Shown here: piece by piece, positions 17,495 through 25,322 of the stretch
How positions within the stretch are numbered: the stretch's first letter is position 1
Layout of the letters: the number at the start of each line of letters is the position of its first letter
Source: Rhizobium sp. BK196
GTDB lineage: Bacteria > Pseudomonadota > Alphaproteobacteria > Rhizobiales > Rhizobiaceae
DNA length: 64,000 nucleotides
Direction: 5' to 3'
Assembly: GCF_014193255.1 (NCBI RefSeq)
Contig: NZ_JACHZB010000001.1
Coordinates: 372,001-436,000, forward strand
The notes under the pieces: model-generated
Seen by the model: the letters and a program-made list of their open reading frames with translations, nothing else
The model's database searches: none
What the model was told of the DNA's origin: nothing
Translations under genes and position numbers: made by a program

Positions 17495-17886
17495 AGTGGC
17501 TGAGCGACCTGCTCTTCGGCGGCATCATCGAGAAATTCACCGGCCCGCTGCTCGCTGCCTATCAGGCGAAACTAGAGGCTGAAACCGATCAGCAGAAGCT
17601 TGCTGCCGAAGAAGCGATCAAGGGCATCGAGGCCGCCCGCGATATCGCCGTCGCCGAAACTGCCGACCGCTGGAGCGCCACCCGCCTCGGCCGCCTTCTC
17701 ATCGTCATCCCCTTCGGGCTCTGGTGGGCGGCAATCTACATGGTGCAGATCCTCAATCCCTGGTTCGGCCTCCACCTCGTCGTCGTCGATGTGCCGCCGC
17801 GCATCAATGACATGGCGCTGGTGCTGATCCCGGCCATCGTCATCGGCGATGCCGGCGCGCTACTCGCGCGGCATCTCAAAAGATAA
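17482..17886 (+). CDS. Phage-type membrane protein, likely lysis module
   Basis: The 134-residue protein has an amphipathic acidic helix (about residues 20-62, rich in Glu/Ala/Lys) followed by membrane segments about 70-90 (LLIVIPFGLWWAAIYMVQIL) and 110-128 (MALVLIPAIVIGDAGALLA) and a basic tail. It starts inside the holin-like gene, so the two are co-translated. Position and topology suggest a spanin-like or holin-family function; no specific family is recognised. It is the last phage gene of this block. Confidence 0.55.
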   Translation: MGEMKWLSDLLFGGIIEKFTGPLLAAYQAKLEAETDQQKLAAEEAIKGIEAARDIAVAETADRWSATRLGRLLIVIPFGLWWAAIYMVQILNPWFGLHLVVVDVPPRINDMALVLIPAIVIGDAGALLARHLKR

Positions 17887-18223
17887 TCAGGACACGCCCT
17901 CAACCATCTGCTGCCATCATCATCCCATCAAGAGAGCGCTGGGTTGGGGGCCGAATTCCTCCGGTGACCTTGCGAAACGCGTTCGGCCGGCGCCAGGCGC
18001 TCTCTTGATGCCAGCCTTTCGGAGCCTTGCCCCACGGCGCTAATCGCTAGCAGAGACGCCACTACCGGCGCTTTACAATTGATGCCGTTGCGATGTCGTC
18101 ATAGCCGAATGTCTGGATGCGCCATCCGCTGGAAGATGCCCGCTGCTGATGGTTCCCTGAGACTGACCGTCAGGCATGTCTGTAAACGTTACAGCCAATC
18201 CCGCGACCGGGCCGCTCACCGCA
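17887..18223. other. Gene-free junction between phage block 2 and bacterial genes
   Basis: This 337-base stretch contains the long stem-loop at 17926-18010 and otherwise no reading frame with a credible ribosome site. The following gene is convergent, ending at 18224, so no promoter is needed here. I saw no tRNA fragment or direct repeat that would mark an attachment site. Confidence 0.5.
17926..18010. repeat. Long interrupted inverted repeat, possible structured RNA or mobile palindrome
   Basis: CATCAAGAGAGCGC (17926-17939) and GCGCTCTCTTGATG (17997-18010) are perfect 14-base arms. Inside them TGG pairs with CCA and GGCCGAA (about 17949-17955) pairs with TTCGGCC (about 17981-17987), giving an 85-base nested hairpin. 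No T-run follows, so it is not a standard terminator. It could be a rhizobial intergenic palindromic element, a small RNA, or a processing site after the lysis genes. The pairing is seen directly; function is unknown. Confidence 0.6.
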
Positions 18224-18673
18224 TCACGCGTTCTTCGCATTCTCCTCCATCCAGGCGCGATGACGCTCCTCATCGAGATGCGCCTTCATGAAGAAGGCTT
18301 TCGATGCCGGGATGGCGTCTTCGTGGCGCAAGGCGCGCTGATAGGCAGTGACCGTATCGTCCTCGTTGGTCTTCATCGCCTTCAGGATGGCGCGGTCGCC
18401 GATGATATCCGCAAGCGCGATCTTGCCCGTCGTCAGCATCTGCTTCATGTCGCCTTCGGTCGGCGCCTGAATGCCGAGTTCGCGCGCCATTTCCCTGAGC
18501 ACGTCGAGATGCTGCAGATGATCTGCCTTGAAAGCCGCGATCTGGCCGGCAAACAGCTTGTTGTCGAGGCGCTCGATGCAGGAATCATAGGCCGCAATCG
18601 CATCATGTTCGAGATAGATGAGATCCTTGACCAATTCCTTGATGTCCGATTCGTTGCCAACCATTGTCACCAT
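18224..18673 (-). CDS. PA2169-type ferritin-like four-helix protein (DUF2383)
   Basis: From the ATG at 18673 (AAGGAG eight bases upstream) the protein has 149 residues. It resembles the PA2169/DUF2383 family: helix one has DLIYLEHDAIAAYDSCIERL, helix two FKADHLQHLDVLREMARELG, then TEGDMKQMLTTGKIALAD, and the last helix DEERHRAWMEENA. Glu and His residues in these helices can form a di-metal site as in ferritin-like proteins. Members are linked to stress and iron or oxidant handling; the exact role is not established. Transcribed alone toward the phage block. Confidence 0.75.
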   Translation of the reverse strand: MVTMVGNESDIKELVKDLIYLEHDAIAAYDSCIERLDNKLFAGQIAAFKADHLQHLDVLREMARELGIQAPTEGDMKQMLTTGKIALADIIGDRAILKAMKTNEDDTVTAYQRALRHEDAIPASKAFFMKAHLDEERHRAWMEENAKNA

Positions 18674-18856
18674 CAGTCGTACTCCTTTGTGCCTGGAAGC
18701 AGACAAACACATAGGCGGCACGGTTGTTCCCGCATGGAATTCGCCTTTTTCCCGGCTTGGGACAGGAGTTTTACGCCCTACTCCCGGTTGCCCACTTCCG
18801 TGTCGCCCATAAAGAGCCTAAACTTAAGGCCACACTAAAATGCCGTTCGGGGGGAC

Positions 18857-19603
18857 ATGGGCATGGGGAGCAAGACGACAAGGCAGCGCAGCCGCCACTG
18901 GAGCGCCGTCGGCGCGACGGCCGCAACAGCATTCCTGGCTGCCCAAACCGCAATGGCAGCCGATGGAGCAGCGGCGCAGCCCTATCACGCCGCCCTGACC
19001 AACCATGTGCCGGGCTTCATCACCGCGCCGGGTGAGACCGATTATCTCTTCGTCGCCGTCGTCGTGCTGCTGCTGGTGATCCTTCTCGTCATCGGCAATT
19101 TTTACTTCCAGCTCCACGCCGTTCCCGAACGGATCGCCCACCGGGCCAACAAGGGCCAGCTGGAGATCGTCGCGGTGCTGGCGCTGATCTCGCTCTTCAC
19201 CCACAATCATATCTACTGGATCATCGGCCTGCTGCTCGCCCTCGTGCGCATCCCCGATTTTTCGACGCCGCTCTATTCGATCGCCCGCTCGCTGGCCCGG
19301 CTCGCAAGCCGCGATGCCGAAGCCGGCCGCGCCGCCAACATCTCGCCGGCGGCCACTGTTCCGGCAGTCGCTGAGCGGGCGGCCGGTGCGCCGGTGATCG
19401 CGATCCCAGTCGCCAATGCCCCAGTCCCAGATACCCCAGCCGCCAATGCCCCGGTAAAAGGCGCGCCGATCGCCCCGGTGCCGGCCGCCGCTACGCAGCC
19501 GCAGCCGCCCCGCCCGGCAAATCTGCTGCATGATGGCGCCAAGCCCGGCGCGCAGACGATCCAGCCGGCCATCAAGACCGGTCCGCGGGGGGAGGATATC
19601 TGA
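18857..19603 (+). CDS. Inner-membrane protein with Pro/Ala-rich tail, partner of HlyD-like adaptor
   Basis: The 248-residue protein has an N-terminal signal-like segment (about residues 15-36, ending TAMAAD), a membrane segment at about 62-84 (DYLFVAVVVLLLVILLVIGN), another at about 104-130 (VAVLALISLFTHNHIYWIIGLLLALV), and a Pro/Ala-rich low-complexity tail (about 165-235) with repeated ANAPV/IAP units. The GGGGGG ribosome site precedes the first ATG. Two bases separate it from the HlyD-type gene, so both are made together. No ABC ATPase or MFS partner is adjacent. The family is unknown to me. Confidence 0.65.
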   Translation: MGMGSKTTRQRSRHWSAVGATAATAFLAAQTAMAADGAAAQPYHAALTNHVPGFITAPGETDYLFVAVVVLLLVILLVIGNFYFQLHAVPERIAHRANKGQLEIVAVLALISLFTHNHIYWIIGLLLALVRIPDFSTPLYSIARSLARLASRDAEAGRAANISPAATVPAVAERAAGAPVIAIPVANAPVPDTPAANAPVKGAPIAPVPAAATQPQPPRPANLLHDGAKPGAQTIQPAIKTGPRGEDI

Positions 19604-19605
19604 CC

Positions 19606-20832
19606 ATGCTCGAACTCACGCTCTGCTCGATGCTGACCATCCTTCCCGATTATCTCTACCGGCGCTATGTCCAGGACAAGCGTATCGGCCGCGAAATCAC
19701 GCTCTACAGCATGTGGTACGAGCTGCGCTGGGGCATAACCGCCTGTCTGCTGCTCACCATCTCGCTGATCACCATGATCTTCTATTTCCATCCCTCCACG
19801 AAGAGCGTCACTGCCGTCTTCCGCACCGTCACCATACTGCCGGAAGCCATCGGACGGGTCGACGAGGTCTATGTCGGCGTCAACCAGAAAGTCGCAGCCG
19901 GCGCGCCGCTCTTCCGCCTCGACGATTCCGCCCAGAAGGCTGCGCTCGATGTGGCGCACAAGCAGATCGCCGAGGTGGAAGCTGAGACCAGGGTGGCGGA
20001 AAGCGAGCTTGCCAGCGCCGACGGCGTGATCCGGCAGGCCGAAGGCGCCCTGCAGGTCTCGATCGACGAGCTGCAGATGAAGACCCAGCTTCTGAAGAAC
20101 GACGCCGTTGCCCGCCGCGAGGTAGACCGGCTCACCAATACGGTCGAAAGCCAGCGCGGCACGGTCAGCGCCGCCTATGCCAACAAGGAAACGCTGCAGA
20201 CCAAACTCAACGTCCTCCTGCCGGCAAAGAAAGCGAGCGCCGAGGCGGCCTTGGCACAGGCCCAGGTCGAGCTTGACAAGACGGTCGTCAAGGCCGGCGT
20301 CAGCGGCACCGTCCAGCAATTCACGCTGCGGCGCGGCGACGTGCTGAACGCCATGTTGCGTCCGGCCGGCATCCTCGTGCCGGAAGAGGCCGGCCGCGGG
20401 ACGCTGGTTGCCGGTTTCGGCCAGATCGAGGCGCAGGTCATGAAGCCCGGCATGGTGGCCGAAGCTACCTGTGTCGGCAAACCCTTCACCATCATCCCGC
20501 TGGTGGTGACAGAGGTGCAGGACGTGATCGCCGCCGGCCAGCTGCGCCCGACAGATCAGCTCGTCGACGTCACGCAGCTGGCAAAACCCGGCACGCTGAC
20601 GGTCTTCCTGCAGCCCCTCTTCCCCGGCGGCCTCGATGACGTGCCCCCCGGCGGCAGCTGCATCGCCAATGCCTATACCAACAACCACGATGCGCTCGCC
20701 GATCCCGGTATAGGCACCTTCAAATGGATCGGCCTGCATGTCATCGATGCGGTCGGCGTGGTGCATGCCATGATCCTGCGTATGCAGGCGCTGTTGCTGC
20801 CGGTTCAGACGCTGGTGCTGACGGGGCATTGA
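19606..20832 (+). CDS. HlyD-family membrane fusion (adaptor) protein
   Basis: The 408-residue protein has a cytoplasmic N-terminus, one membrane segment (about residues 42-62, WGITACLLLTISLITMIFYF), then the usual adaptor folds: a beta/lipoyl half (about 75-110, GRVDEVYVGVNQKVAAGAPL), a coiled-coil hairpin (about 115-225), the second lipoyl half (VVKAGVSGTVQQFTLRRGD) and a beta-barrel region. HlyD-type adaptors bridge inner-membrane transporters to outer-membrane channels. Here the only close partner is the preceding membrane protein, two bases upstream, so the cargo is unknown. A further hydrophobic segment near residues 375-400 is atypical for the family. Confidence 0.75.
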   Translation: MLELTLCSMLTILPDYLYRRYVQDKRIGREITLYSMWYELRWGITACLLLTISLITMIFYFHPSTKSVTAVFRTVTILPEAIGRVDEVYVGVNQKVAAGAPLFRLDDSAQKAALDVAHKQIAEVEAETRVAESELASADGVIRQAEGALQVSIDELQMKTQLLKNDAVARREVDRLTNTVESQRGTVSAAYANKETLQTKLNVLLPAKKASAEAALAQAQVELDKTVVKAGVSGTVQQFTLRRGDVLNAMLRPAGILVPEEAGRGTLVAGFGQIEAQVMKPGMVAEATCVGKPFTIIPLVVTEVQDVIAAGQLRPTDQLVDVTQLAKPGTLTVFLQPLFPGGLDDVPPGGSCIANAYTNNHDALADPGIGTFKWIGLHVIDAVGVVHAMILRMQALLLPVQTLVLTGH

Positions 20833-20845
20833 GGCCGAATATGGC

Positions 20846-20876
20846 CGTCATGCTCGGGACAAGCCCGAGCATGACG
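20846..20876. repeat. Short perfect hairpin, rhizobial-type dispersed palindrome
   Basis: CGTCATGCTCGGG and CCCGAGCATGACG form 13-base arms around ACAAG, 14 bases after the HlyD-type stop. Near-identical palindromes are, from memory, common between genes in Rhizobium genomes. It may also serve as a terminator for the two-gene unit, although no T-run follows. Confidence 0.6.
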
Positions 20877-20957
20877 CCGCGTGGCGGCTGACGCAGCCTT
20901 GCGAAACGCTTCCCGCCCCGCCACCTATGTGGTATGCCCTCACCCCTCAAGCATTCC

Positions 20958-21266
20958 ATGAACCCCGCCCCCTTCACCCGCGCCCTTGCCCTTATCCCCG
21001 AGGGCTATAGCGAAGGCAGCTTCGAGGGCCGCCGCTGGGGCGCGACCGTCAAGCGCTCGGCCGATGACAAGCGCATCTGGCTCTATGCCGAGGATCTCGC
21101 CGGTACCGATATCGTCAGCTTCAACCTTTATCTCCTGGAGGCGAGCGGCAGCACGCTGAAACCCTGCGAAATGTCGTCGGGAAAGGTCATCGCCTTCGTG
21201 CTCGGCTACCAGCCCGACAAGCAGGGTCAGCCCAGGCTGCCGGCGAAACGCTCCGCAAGCCGGTGA
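20958..21266 (+). CDS. Small protein of unknown function
   Basis: The ATG at 20958 gives 102 residues. The sequence looks globular and beta-rich (EGSFEGRRWGATVKRSADDK, IWLYAEDLAGTDIVSFNLYLL) and has a conserved feel, but no family or catalytic motif is recognised. No signal peptide or membrane segment. The last 40 bases overlap the end of the convergent LysR gene, so the C-terminal tail (KRSASR) is encoded opposite that gene. A weak ribosome site makes the start uncertain. Confidence 0.55.
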   Translation: MNPAPFTRALALIPEGYSEGSFEGRRWGATVKRSADDKRIWLYAEDLAGTDIVSFNLYLLEASGSTLKPCEMSSGKVIAFVLGYQPDKQGQPRLPAKRSASR

Positions 21267-22156
21267 CGCCTAAACTCGTCTATGACAAAATCGATGAATA
21301 CCCGCGTCTTCAAGGGCAGCAATGTCCTGTTGGCGTAATAGATCGAGATCGGCCCGATATCGGCATACCAGGAAGGGACGAGCCGGATCAGTTCGCCGCT
21401 GTCGAGAAAAGGCAGCGCGTCCGGCTTGGAAATCAGCGTGACACCGAGGCCAAGAAGGGCTGCACCCCGCATGGCGGCGGGATCGTTGACGACGATCCTT
21501 GGCGTAAGATCGACAGGCTGCTCCTCTCCCGCTGCGTTACGCATCTGCCGTTGCGGAATGCGCCCGGTATTGATCGATTTCATGACGATGCCGTCGAGCC
21601 CGGCAAGCCCGGCCGGATCGACCGGCGGCACGCGGCCCTGCATATAGGCGGGTGACGCCACGGCCACGAGATGGGCCGGGGCGAGAGGCCGCGCCACAAC
21701 ACCCGAGGCAAGCTCGAAACCGCCGCCGATTGCCGCATCGTACCCCTCCCCGATCAGATCCACCTGCCGGTTCTCGAACATCCATTCCGGCCGCACCAGC
21801 GGATAGCGTTTCATGAAATCAGGCAGCATCGGCAGGATATAGCCCGTGCCTAAACCCGACGGCAGGCTGACCTTCAGCACGCCCGCCGGCTCCGCCTGCT
21901 CTTTGGAGATTTCGGCGATCGCCCCCTGCAGCCCCTCGAGATGGTCGCGCATGGAAAGGAGAAAGCGCTCGCCCGCCTCCGTCAGCGTCAGGCTGCGCGT
22001 ACTGCGGTGAAAGAGCCGGAGCTTCAGATTGGCTTCGAGCGCCGCGACATTGCGGCTGACCGCCGCCGGCGTCAGCCCGAGCCGCCGCGCCGCCGCCGAA
22101 AAACCGCCAAGCTCGGCGCTGCGCACGAAGGATTCGAGATTTGCCAAACTCTCCAT
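21227..22156 (-). CDS. LysR-family transcriptional regulator
   Basis: The 309-residue protein has a full LysR layout: winged HTH at about 1-62 (MESLANLESFVRSAELGGFS, LTPAAVSRNVAALEANLKLR, FHRSTRSLTLTEAGERF), linker helix, and an effector-binding domain to about 300. It belongs to the large CrgA/AaeR-like group that senses small aromatics or electrophiles, but the inducer cannot be deduced. It is divergent from an NAD(P)-binding oxidoreductase and an epoxide-hydrolase-like protein, the probable targets. Full length, with no damage visible. Confidence 0.9.
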   Translation of the reverse strand: MESLANLESFVRSAELGGFSAAARRLGLTPAAVSRNVAALEANLKLRLFHRSTRSLTLTEAGERFLLSMRDHLEGLQGAIAEISKEQAEPAGVLKVSLPSGLGTGYILPMLPDFMKRYPLVRPEWMFENRQVDLIGEGYDAAIGGGFELASGVVARPLAPAHLVAVASPAYMQGRVPPVDPAGLAGLDGIVMKSINTGRIPQRQMRNAAGEEQPVDLTPRIVVNDPAAMRGAALLGLGVTLISKPDALPFLDSGELIRLVPSWYADIGPISIYYANRTLLPLKTRVFIDFVIDEFRRHRLAERFAGSLG

Positions 22157-22291
22157 CTCAGAAGCCTCTCCATCGCCACCTTCAAGGAAGACTTGAAACT
22201 GATACCATGCACTCCTGTCTAATCAAAGGGGAATGACGGCGCGATATTGGCGCCATCGAAACCAACGCGACCTTTAAAAAGGAAACTTGTC
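22157..22291. promoter_or_regulatory. Divergent control region of LysR and oxidoreductase genes
   Basis: This 135-base region carries both promoters of the divergent pair. A short dyad, GGCGC-N7-GCGCC, lies at 22238-22254, about 40 bases before the oxidoreductase start, a usual place for a LysR activation site. AAGGAAA precedes the oxidoreductase ATG. The dyad is GC-only and could be chance in this genome. Confidence 0.35.
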
Positions 22292-22891
22292 ATGTCCATC
22301 GGCATCATCGGCGCCGGCAATATCGGTTCAGCCTTCGCCCGCGCTCTCTCGCGCAACGGCATCGCCGCCACCATCGCCAACAGTCGCGGTCCGGAAACGC
22401 TGGCCGAGCTCACCGCAGAACTCGCCCCGCATATCACGGCCGGCACCATCGAAGAGGCGGCAAAAGCCGATATCGTCCTCATCGCCGTGCCCTGGTCGAA
22501 GCTGCCTTCTGCCCTTGGCGGCCTACCGGAATGGGCCGGCCGCATCGTCATCGACGCCAATAACCCGATCGAGGCACCCCTCTTCAAGCCAGCCGAACTG
22601 AATGGCCGGCTGTCGAGCGAAATCGTCGCCGGCCTCGTGCCCGGCGCCCGCCTGGTGAAGGCCTTCAACCACCTCTTCGCCAATCTCGTCTCGGCCGACC
22701 CGCACGCCGAAGGCGGAAGCCGCGTGCTCTTCTATTCGGGAGACGATGCGCAAGCGAAGGCCGGAGTCGCCGATCTCATCGCCCGCATCGGCTTTGCCGG
22801 CGTCGACCTCGGCTCGCTCAAGGTGGGTGCGGCCCTGACGCAATTCCCCGGCGGCCCGCTGCCGGCCCTGAACCTCGTCAAGTTCGGCTGA
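22292..22891 (+). CDS. NAD(P)-binding oxidoreductase, F420-dependent-reductase family
   Basis: The 199-residue protein starts with a Rossmann motif (IGIIGAGNIGSAFARAL) followed by IANSRGPETL, whose Ser-Arg pair after strand two is the usual NADPH 2'-phosphate contact in this family. Further matches are DIVLIAVPWSKL, IVIDANNP, VKAFNH and a C-terminal helical part, as in proteins annotated as NADPH-dependent F420 reductase or NAD(P)-binding. Rhizobia lack F420, so a different substrate is likely. An AAGGAAA ribosome site fixes the start. It is co-directional with the next gene, 12 bases on, and divergent from the LysR regulator. Confidence 0.8.
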   Translation: MSIGIIGAGNIGSAFARALSRNGIAATIANSRGPETLAELTAELAPHITAGTIEEAAKADIVLIAVPWSKLPSALGGLPEWAGRIVIDANNPIEAPLFKPAELNGRLSSEIVAGLVPGARLVKAFNHLFANLVSADPHAEGGSRVLFYSGDDAQAKAGVADLIARIGFAGVDLGSLKVGAALTQFPGGPLPALNLVKFG

Positions 22892-22903
22892 AGGAGAAGC
22901 ACC

Positions 22904-23287
22904 ATGTCACCTATCGAAACCGCAAAAACCTTCTTCGCCCATTGGAGCGCAACCCGCATCGAGGAGGCACTCGCCATGCTCGCCGACGACGTGCTCTACG
23001 ACAACGTGCCCCTGCCCGATATCGTGGGCCGCGAAAATGTCCGCAAATTCAACGCCGATTTCGGCATCGGCACCGCCTTCAAGGTGGACTGGCAGGTCAC
23101 GCAGATCGCCGCATCAGGCAACGTCGTTCTGAACGAGCGCATCGATATCTTCACCCATGAAAGCGGCAGCAAGATCACCCTGCCGGTCATGGGCACGCTG
23201 ACGGTAGAAAACGGCAGGATCACCGTCTGGCGCGACTATTTCGATCTCGCGAGTTTCGAGCGTCAGCTGGCCGAGATAAAGCGGTAG
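22904..23287 (+). CDS. Limonene-1,2-epoxide-hydrolase-like protein (NTF2 fold)
   Basis: The 127-residue protein has the NTF2-like cone fold of limonene-1,2-epoxide hydrolases. The three catalytic residues can be placed: Arg and Asp in NERIDIF (spacing R-x-D) and the second Asp in VWRDYFDLASF, with LPVMG before it. In the family the Asp-Arg-Asp triad activates water to open an epoxide. The AAGGAG ribosome site lies 12 bases after the oxidoreductase stop, so the two form an operon under the LysR gene. The substrate is not known; many such proteins are annotated only as SnoaL-like. Confidence 0.75.
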   Translation: MSPIETAKTFFAHWSATRIEEALAMLADDVLYDNVPLPDIVGRENVRKFNADFGIGTAFKVDWQVTQIAASGNVVLNERIDIFTHESGSKITLPVMGTLTVENGRITVWRDYFDLASFERQLAEIKR

Positions 23288-23325
23288 CAACTCAAAGCCC
23301 GGTCGTATCAGCGGCCGGGCGCCGC

Positions 23326-23949
23326 TTATTGCTGCTGAAACGCCAGCCGCACGCCAAGAGCCATGTAGATCGAGCCGATGACCTTGCCCTGCCAGCGGCC
23401 GATCGTCCGGTTCCTGTTGAGCCAGCCGCGCACCGTGCCGGCACTGATCGCGAGCGCCGAAGTCACGCAGATGCTGAGCGCCACGAAGATGATGCCGAGC
23501 AGCGCGAATTGCCCGATCACCGATCCACTCTCGGGATGGACGAATTGCGGCAGGAAGGCGAGGAAGAAGAGCGCCGTCTTCGGGTTCAGGATCTCCGTGA
23601 ATATCCCCTGCCGGAAAGCCTTGCCGGGGCTGATCTCAGGCGCAGCCGCCATATCGAGATTGCCGGACTTTTCGATAAAGGCCCGGTATCCGAGATAGAT
23701 GAGATAGGCGACACCGATATATTTGACCACCTCGAAGGCAAGGGCCGAAGTCGCGAGCAAGGCCGAAAGGCCGAAGGTCGCCATGGTGGAATGGATGAGA
23801 TCGCCGACCCCGATGCCGAGCCCCGTTGCAATGCCGGCCCGCCTGCCGCCGCCCACCGATCGGGCGAGAACCAGCAGCGTCGCAGGCCCGGGAATCACCA
23901 TCAGCCCGAGCACGACGAGAACATAGGTCGTCAAAACAGCGATGCTCAT
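23326..23949 (-). CDS. LysE/RhtB-family amino-acid exporter
   Basis: The protein of about 207 residues from the ATG at 23949 has the six-segment LysE layout and the family signature near the N-terminus: VIPGPATLLVLARSVGGGRRAG, then GLGIGVGDLIHS, YLIYLGYRAF, FRQGIFTEILNPKTALFF and a last segment. These transporters export lysine, homoserine, threonine or related compounds. The start at 23949 has a GGTGGGA site eight bases upstream; an ATG at 23976 would add nine polar residues. It is convergent with the preceding operon and monocistronic. Confidence 0.85.
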   Translation of the reverse strand: MSIAVLTTYVLVVLGLMVIPGPATLLVLARSVGGGRRAGIATGLGIGVGDLIHSTMATFGLSALLATSALAFEVVKYIGVAYLIYLGYRAFIEKSGNLDMAAAPEISPGKAFRQGIFTEILNPKTALFFLAFLPQFVHPESGSVIGQFALLGIIFVALSICVTSALAISAGTVRGWLNRNRTIGRWQGKVIGSIYMALGVRLAFQQQ

Positions 23950-24179
23950 CTTCGATTTCCCACCTTCGGTTTCCATGCCTGAAATAGCCGTCGGCAGATT
24001 AACGGCTTCGGCCGCCGGTGCAATATTCGAAAAGTTACGTTGCGACAGCAGCCGGGAAACCTATCCTGCGAGAACGTGCTTGCGTAAAGCACGGAATAGG
24101 CGCAGCATTCGAGCATCGGCAGCCGCACAGGCGCTGCCGGTTTGGGCGTTAGCCCTGGCCCCAACGAAAGGAGGACGCG

Positions 24180-24476
24180 ATGTCTTCCGACTTTTATCCG
24201 TCAAGCCTGTCGCGCAATCTCATCCGAACCGGCGCATTCGCCTACCGCGAGAATGTGGCGCTCGGCATTCTCAATCGTGCAGAAGACGCCGCGCGGCAGC
24301 AGCGTGATCGTTTCGAAGCCGTCGGAAGTTTTGCCGCTTTTCCCGATTTCAGCCATGGGCCGCAGGCCGGCCGGGGAACAAACGCATGGCCTATCCATTC
24401 CCTGGGGCAGTTGCGCCTTTCCACATTGGCAGCCTCTCTGGACAAGCGTTCGGGCATCGGACCCCTGCCCCTTTGA
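24180..24476 (+). CDS. Small protein of unknown function
   Basis: A very strong ribosome site (AGGAGG, six bases before the ATG) supports translation of this 98-residue frame. The first 40 residues (SDFYPSSLSRNLIRTGAFAY, RENVALGILNRAED) look conserved and helical. After about residue 60 the sequence becomes low-complexity and may be frame-drifted, so the true protein may be shorter or damaged at its end. No family is recognised. It is the first of four small genes on this strand. Confidence 0.5.
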   Translation: MSSDFYPSSLSRNLIRTGAFAYRENVALGILNRAEDAARQQRDRFEAVGSFAAFPDFSHGPQAGRGTNAWPIHSLGQLRLSTLAASLDKRSGIGPLPL

Positions 24477-24554
24477 TACCACAGCGACCGCCGGCCAGCC
24501 GGCGGCAGGCCGCAATACCTGATCTGTCCCGCATCACCACACCAGGAGGAAACC

Positions 24555-24695
24555 ATGGCCAAGGGTCAAGTGCGCAGCAACAAAGAAGCCCGCAAGCCGA
24601 AGAAAGACCGCTCTGCTTCAGCGGCACCTGCTGCCGCACCCGGCGCGCAGGTCAAGATGGCAAGCAGCAATACGGGCAGCGACAAGAAGAAATAG
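24555..24695 (+). CDS. 46-residue Lys-rich conserved small protein
   Basis: AGGAGG lies eight bases before the ATG. The product is 46 residues, strongly basic and disordered (MAKGQVRSNKEARKPKKDRS at the start, DKKK at the end). Small proteins starting MAKGQ-RSNKE-KKPK are, from memory, common in rhizobia and other alphaproteobacteria, without known function. Its charge would fit nucleic-acid or ribosome association, which is speculation. Confidence 0.7.
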   Translation: MAKGQVRSNKEARKPKKDRSASAAPAAAPGAQVKMASSNTGSDKKK

Positions 24696-24755
24696 CGCCC
24701 GCCCCGGCGCGACGACCTTTCGGCCGTCCCGCCCATCGTCCGAGAGGATAGCAAT

Positions 24756-24938
24756 ATGACCACCGACAAGCGTGCAGCGGAAAATCTCTTCCGCGCACAG
24801 CAGCCCGAAAAAGCCTCCGATGCCGAAAAGCTTCAGGATGTTCGCAAGCGGCTGCGCTTAAGACAGCGCGAAACCAGGCAGGACGAACGCCGCCAGCGCC
24901 AGAAGACGCGGGCTGGCCTACCCGTCGTTTCATCCTGA
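24756..24938 (+). CDS. Small basic helical protein of unknown function
   Basis: A 60-residue frame with a GAGGA ribosome site before its ATG. It is almost entirely charged helix, with Arg/Gln-rich repeats (VRKRLRLRQRETRQDERRQR). It lies between two other small genes on the same strand, with gaps of about 60 bases. It lacks membrane or signal segments. Family not recognised; translation is likely but not certain. Confidence 0.55.
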   Translation: MTTDKRAAENLFRAQQPEKASDAEKLQDVRKRLRLRQRETRQDERRQRQKTRAGLPVVSS

Positions 24939-25002
24939 AACCGCCGGCCCCGAAGACACCAGAATGGCTCGGCCATATCAAGGAACGAGCAAGGACGATC
25001 AC

Positions 25003-25248
25003 GTGGCAGAATTCAACTATATGACCGAAGCCGGGCTTTACACCGGCAAGACATTGCGCGGCACCCGTGCCCCTCGCTATAAGCGCTTCGAAACCGCCGC
25101 GGAAGCGGTGCGTTTTGCCATGGAAGACATGCCCGGCTCGCAATTGCGCGGCTGCGTGCTGGAGGTAAATGAAGCCCGCTTCGACGAAAAGCAGATTCGC
25201 ATGCTTTACGATGCGCCCGCCTATCCGCTTTCGCGCAGAGAGAAGTGA
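25003..25248 (+). CDS. Small conserved protein of unknown function
   Basis: I start at the GTG at 25003 because AAGGAC lies six bases upstream; an ATG at 24964 in frame would add 13 residues. The roughly 81-residue product has a compact conserved core: MTEAGLYTGKTLRGTRAPRY, then KRFETAAEAVRFAMEDMPG, then CVLEVNEARFDEKQIRMLYD. Such small cytosolic proteins are frequent in rhizobia. No function is known to me. Confidence 0.65.
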   Translation: MAEFNYMTEAGLYTGKTLRGTRAPRYKRFETAAEAVRFAMEDMPGSQLRGCVLEVNEARFDEKQIRMLYDAPAYPLSRREK

Positions 25249-25322
25249 CGGGCGCCCGCGGATATTTTCACCGCGGTCATGCCCCCATGATTAGTGCCGC
25301 CTCACGAAAATAGGGAGGCAGG

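Larger units (their letters stand above)
10760..17886. mobile_element. Prophage block 2: split polyvalent virion protein and lysis-type module
   Basis: Five plus-strand genes: two large proteins that together resemble one giant phage polyvalent/internal virion protein, a coiled-coil membrane protein, a holin-like protein and a second membrane protein. In a T7-like map the giant protein and lysis genes would sit beside the genes of block 1, so the intervening 4.6 kb of bacterial genes looks like insertion or rearrangement. No att sites or recombinase were recognised. Confidence 0.65.

Noticed and set aside
19273..20829. Minus-strand frame of 518 codons opposite the HlyD-type gene
   Set aside because: It covers two genes with convincing domains on the other strand and shows only His/Asp/Gly-rich shadow composition.
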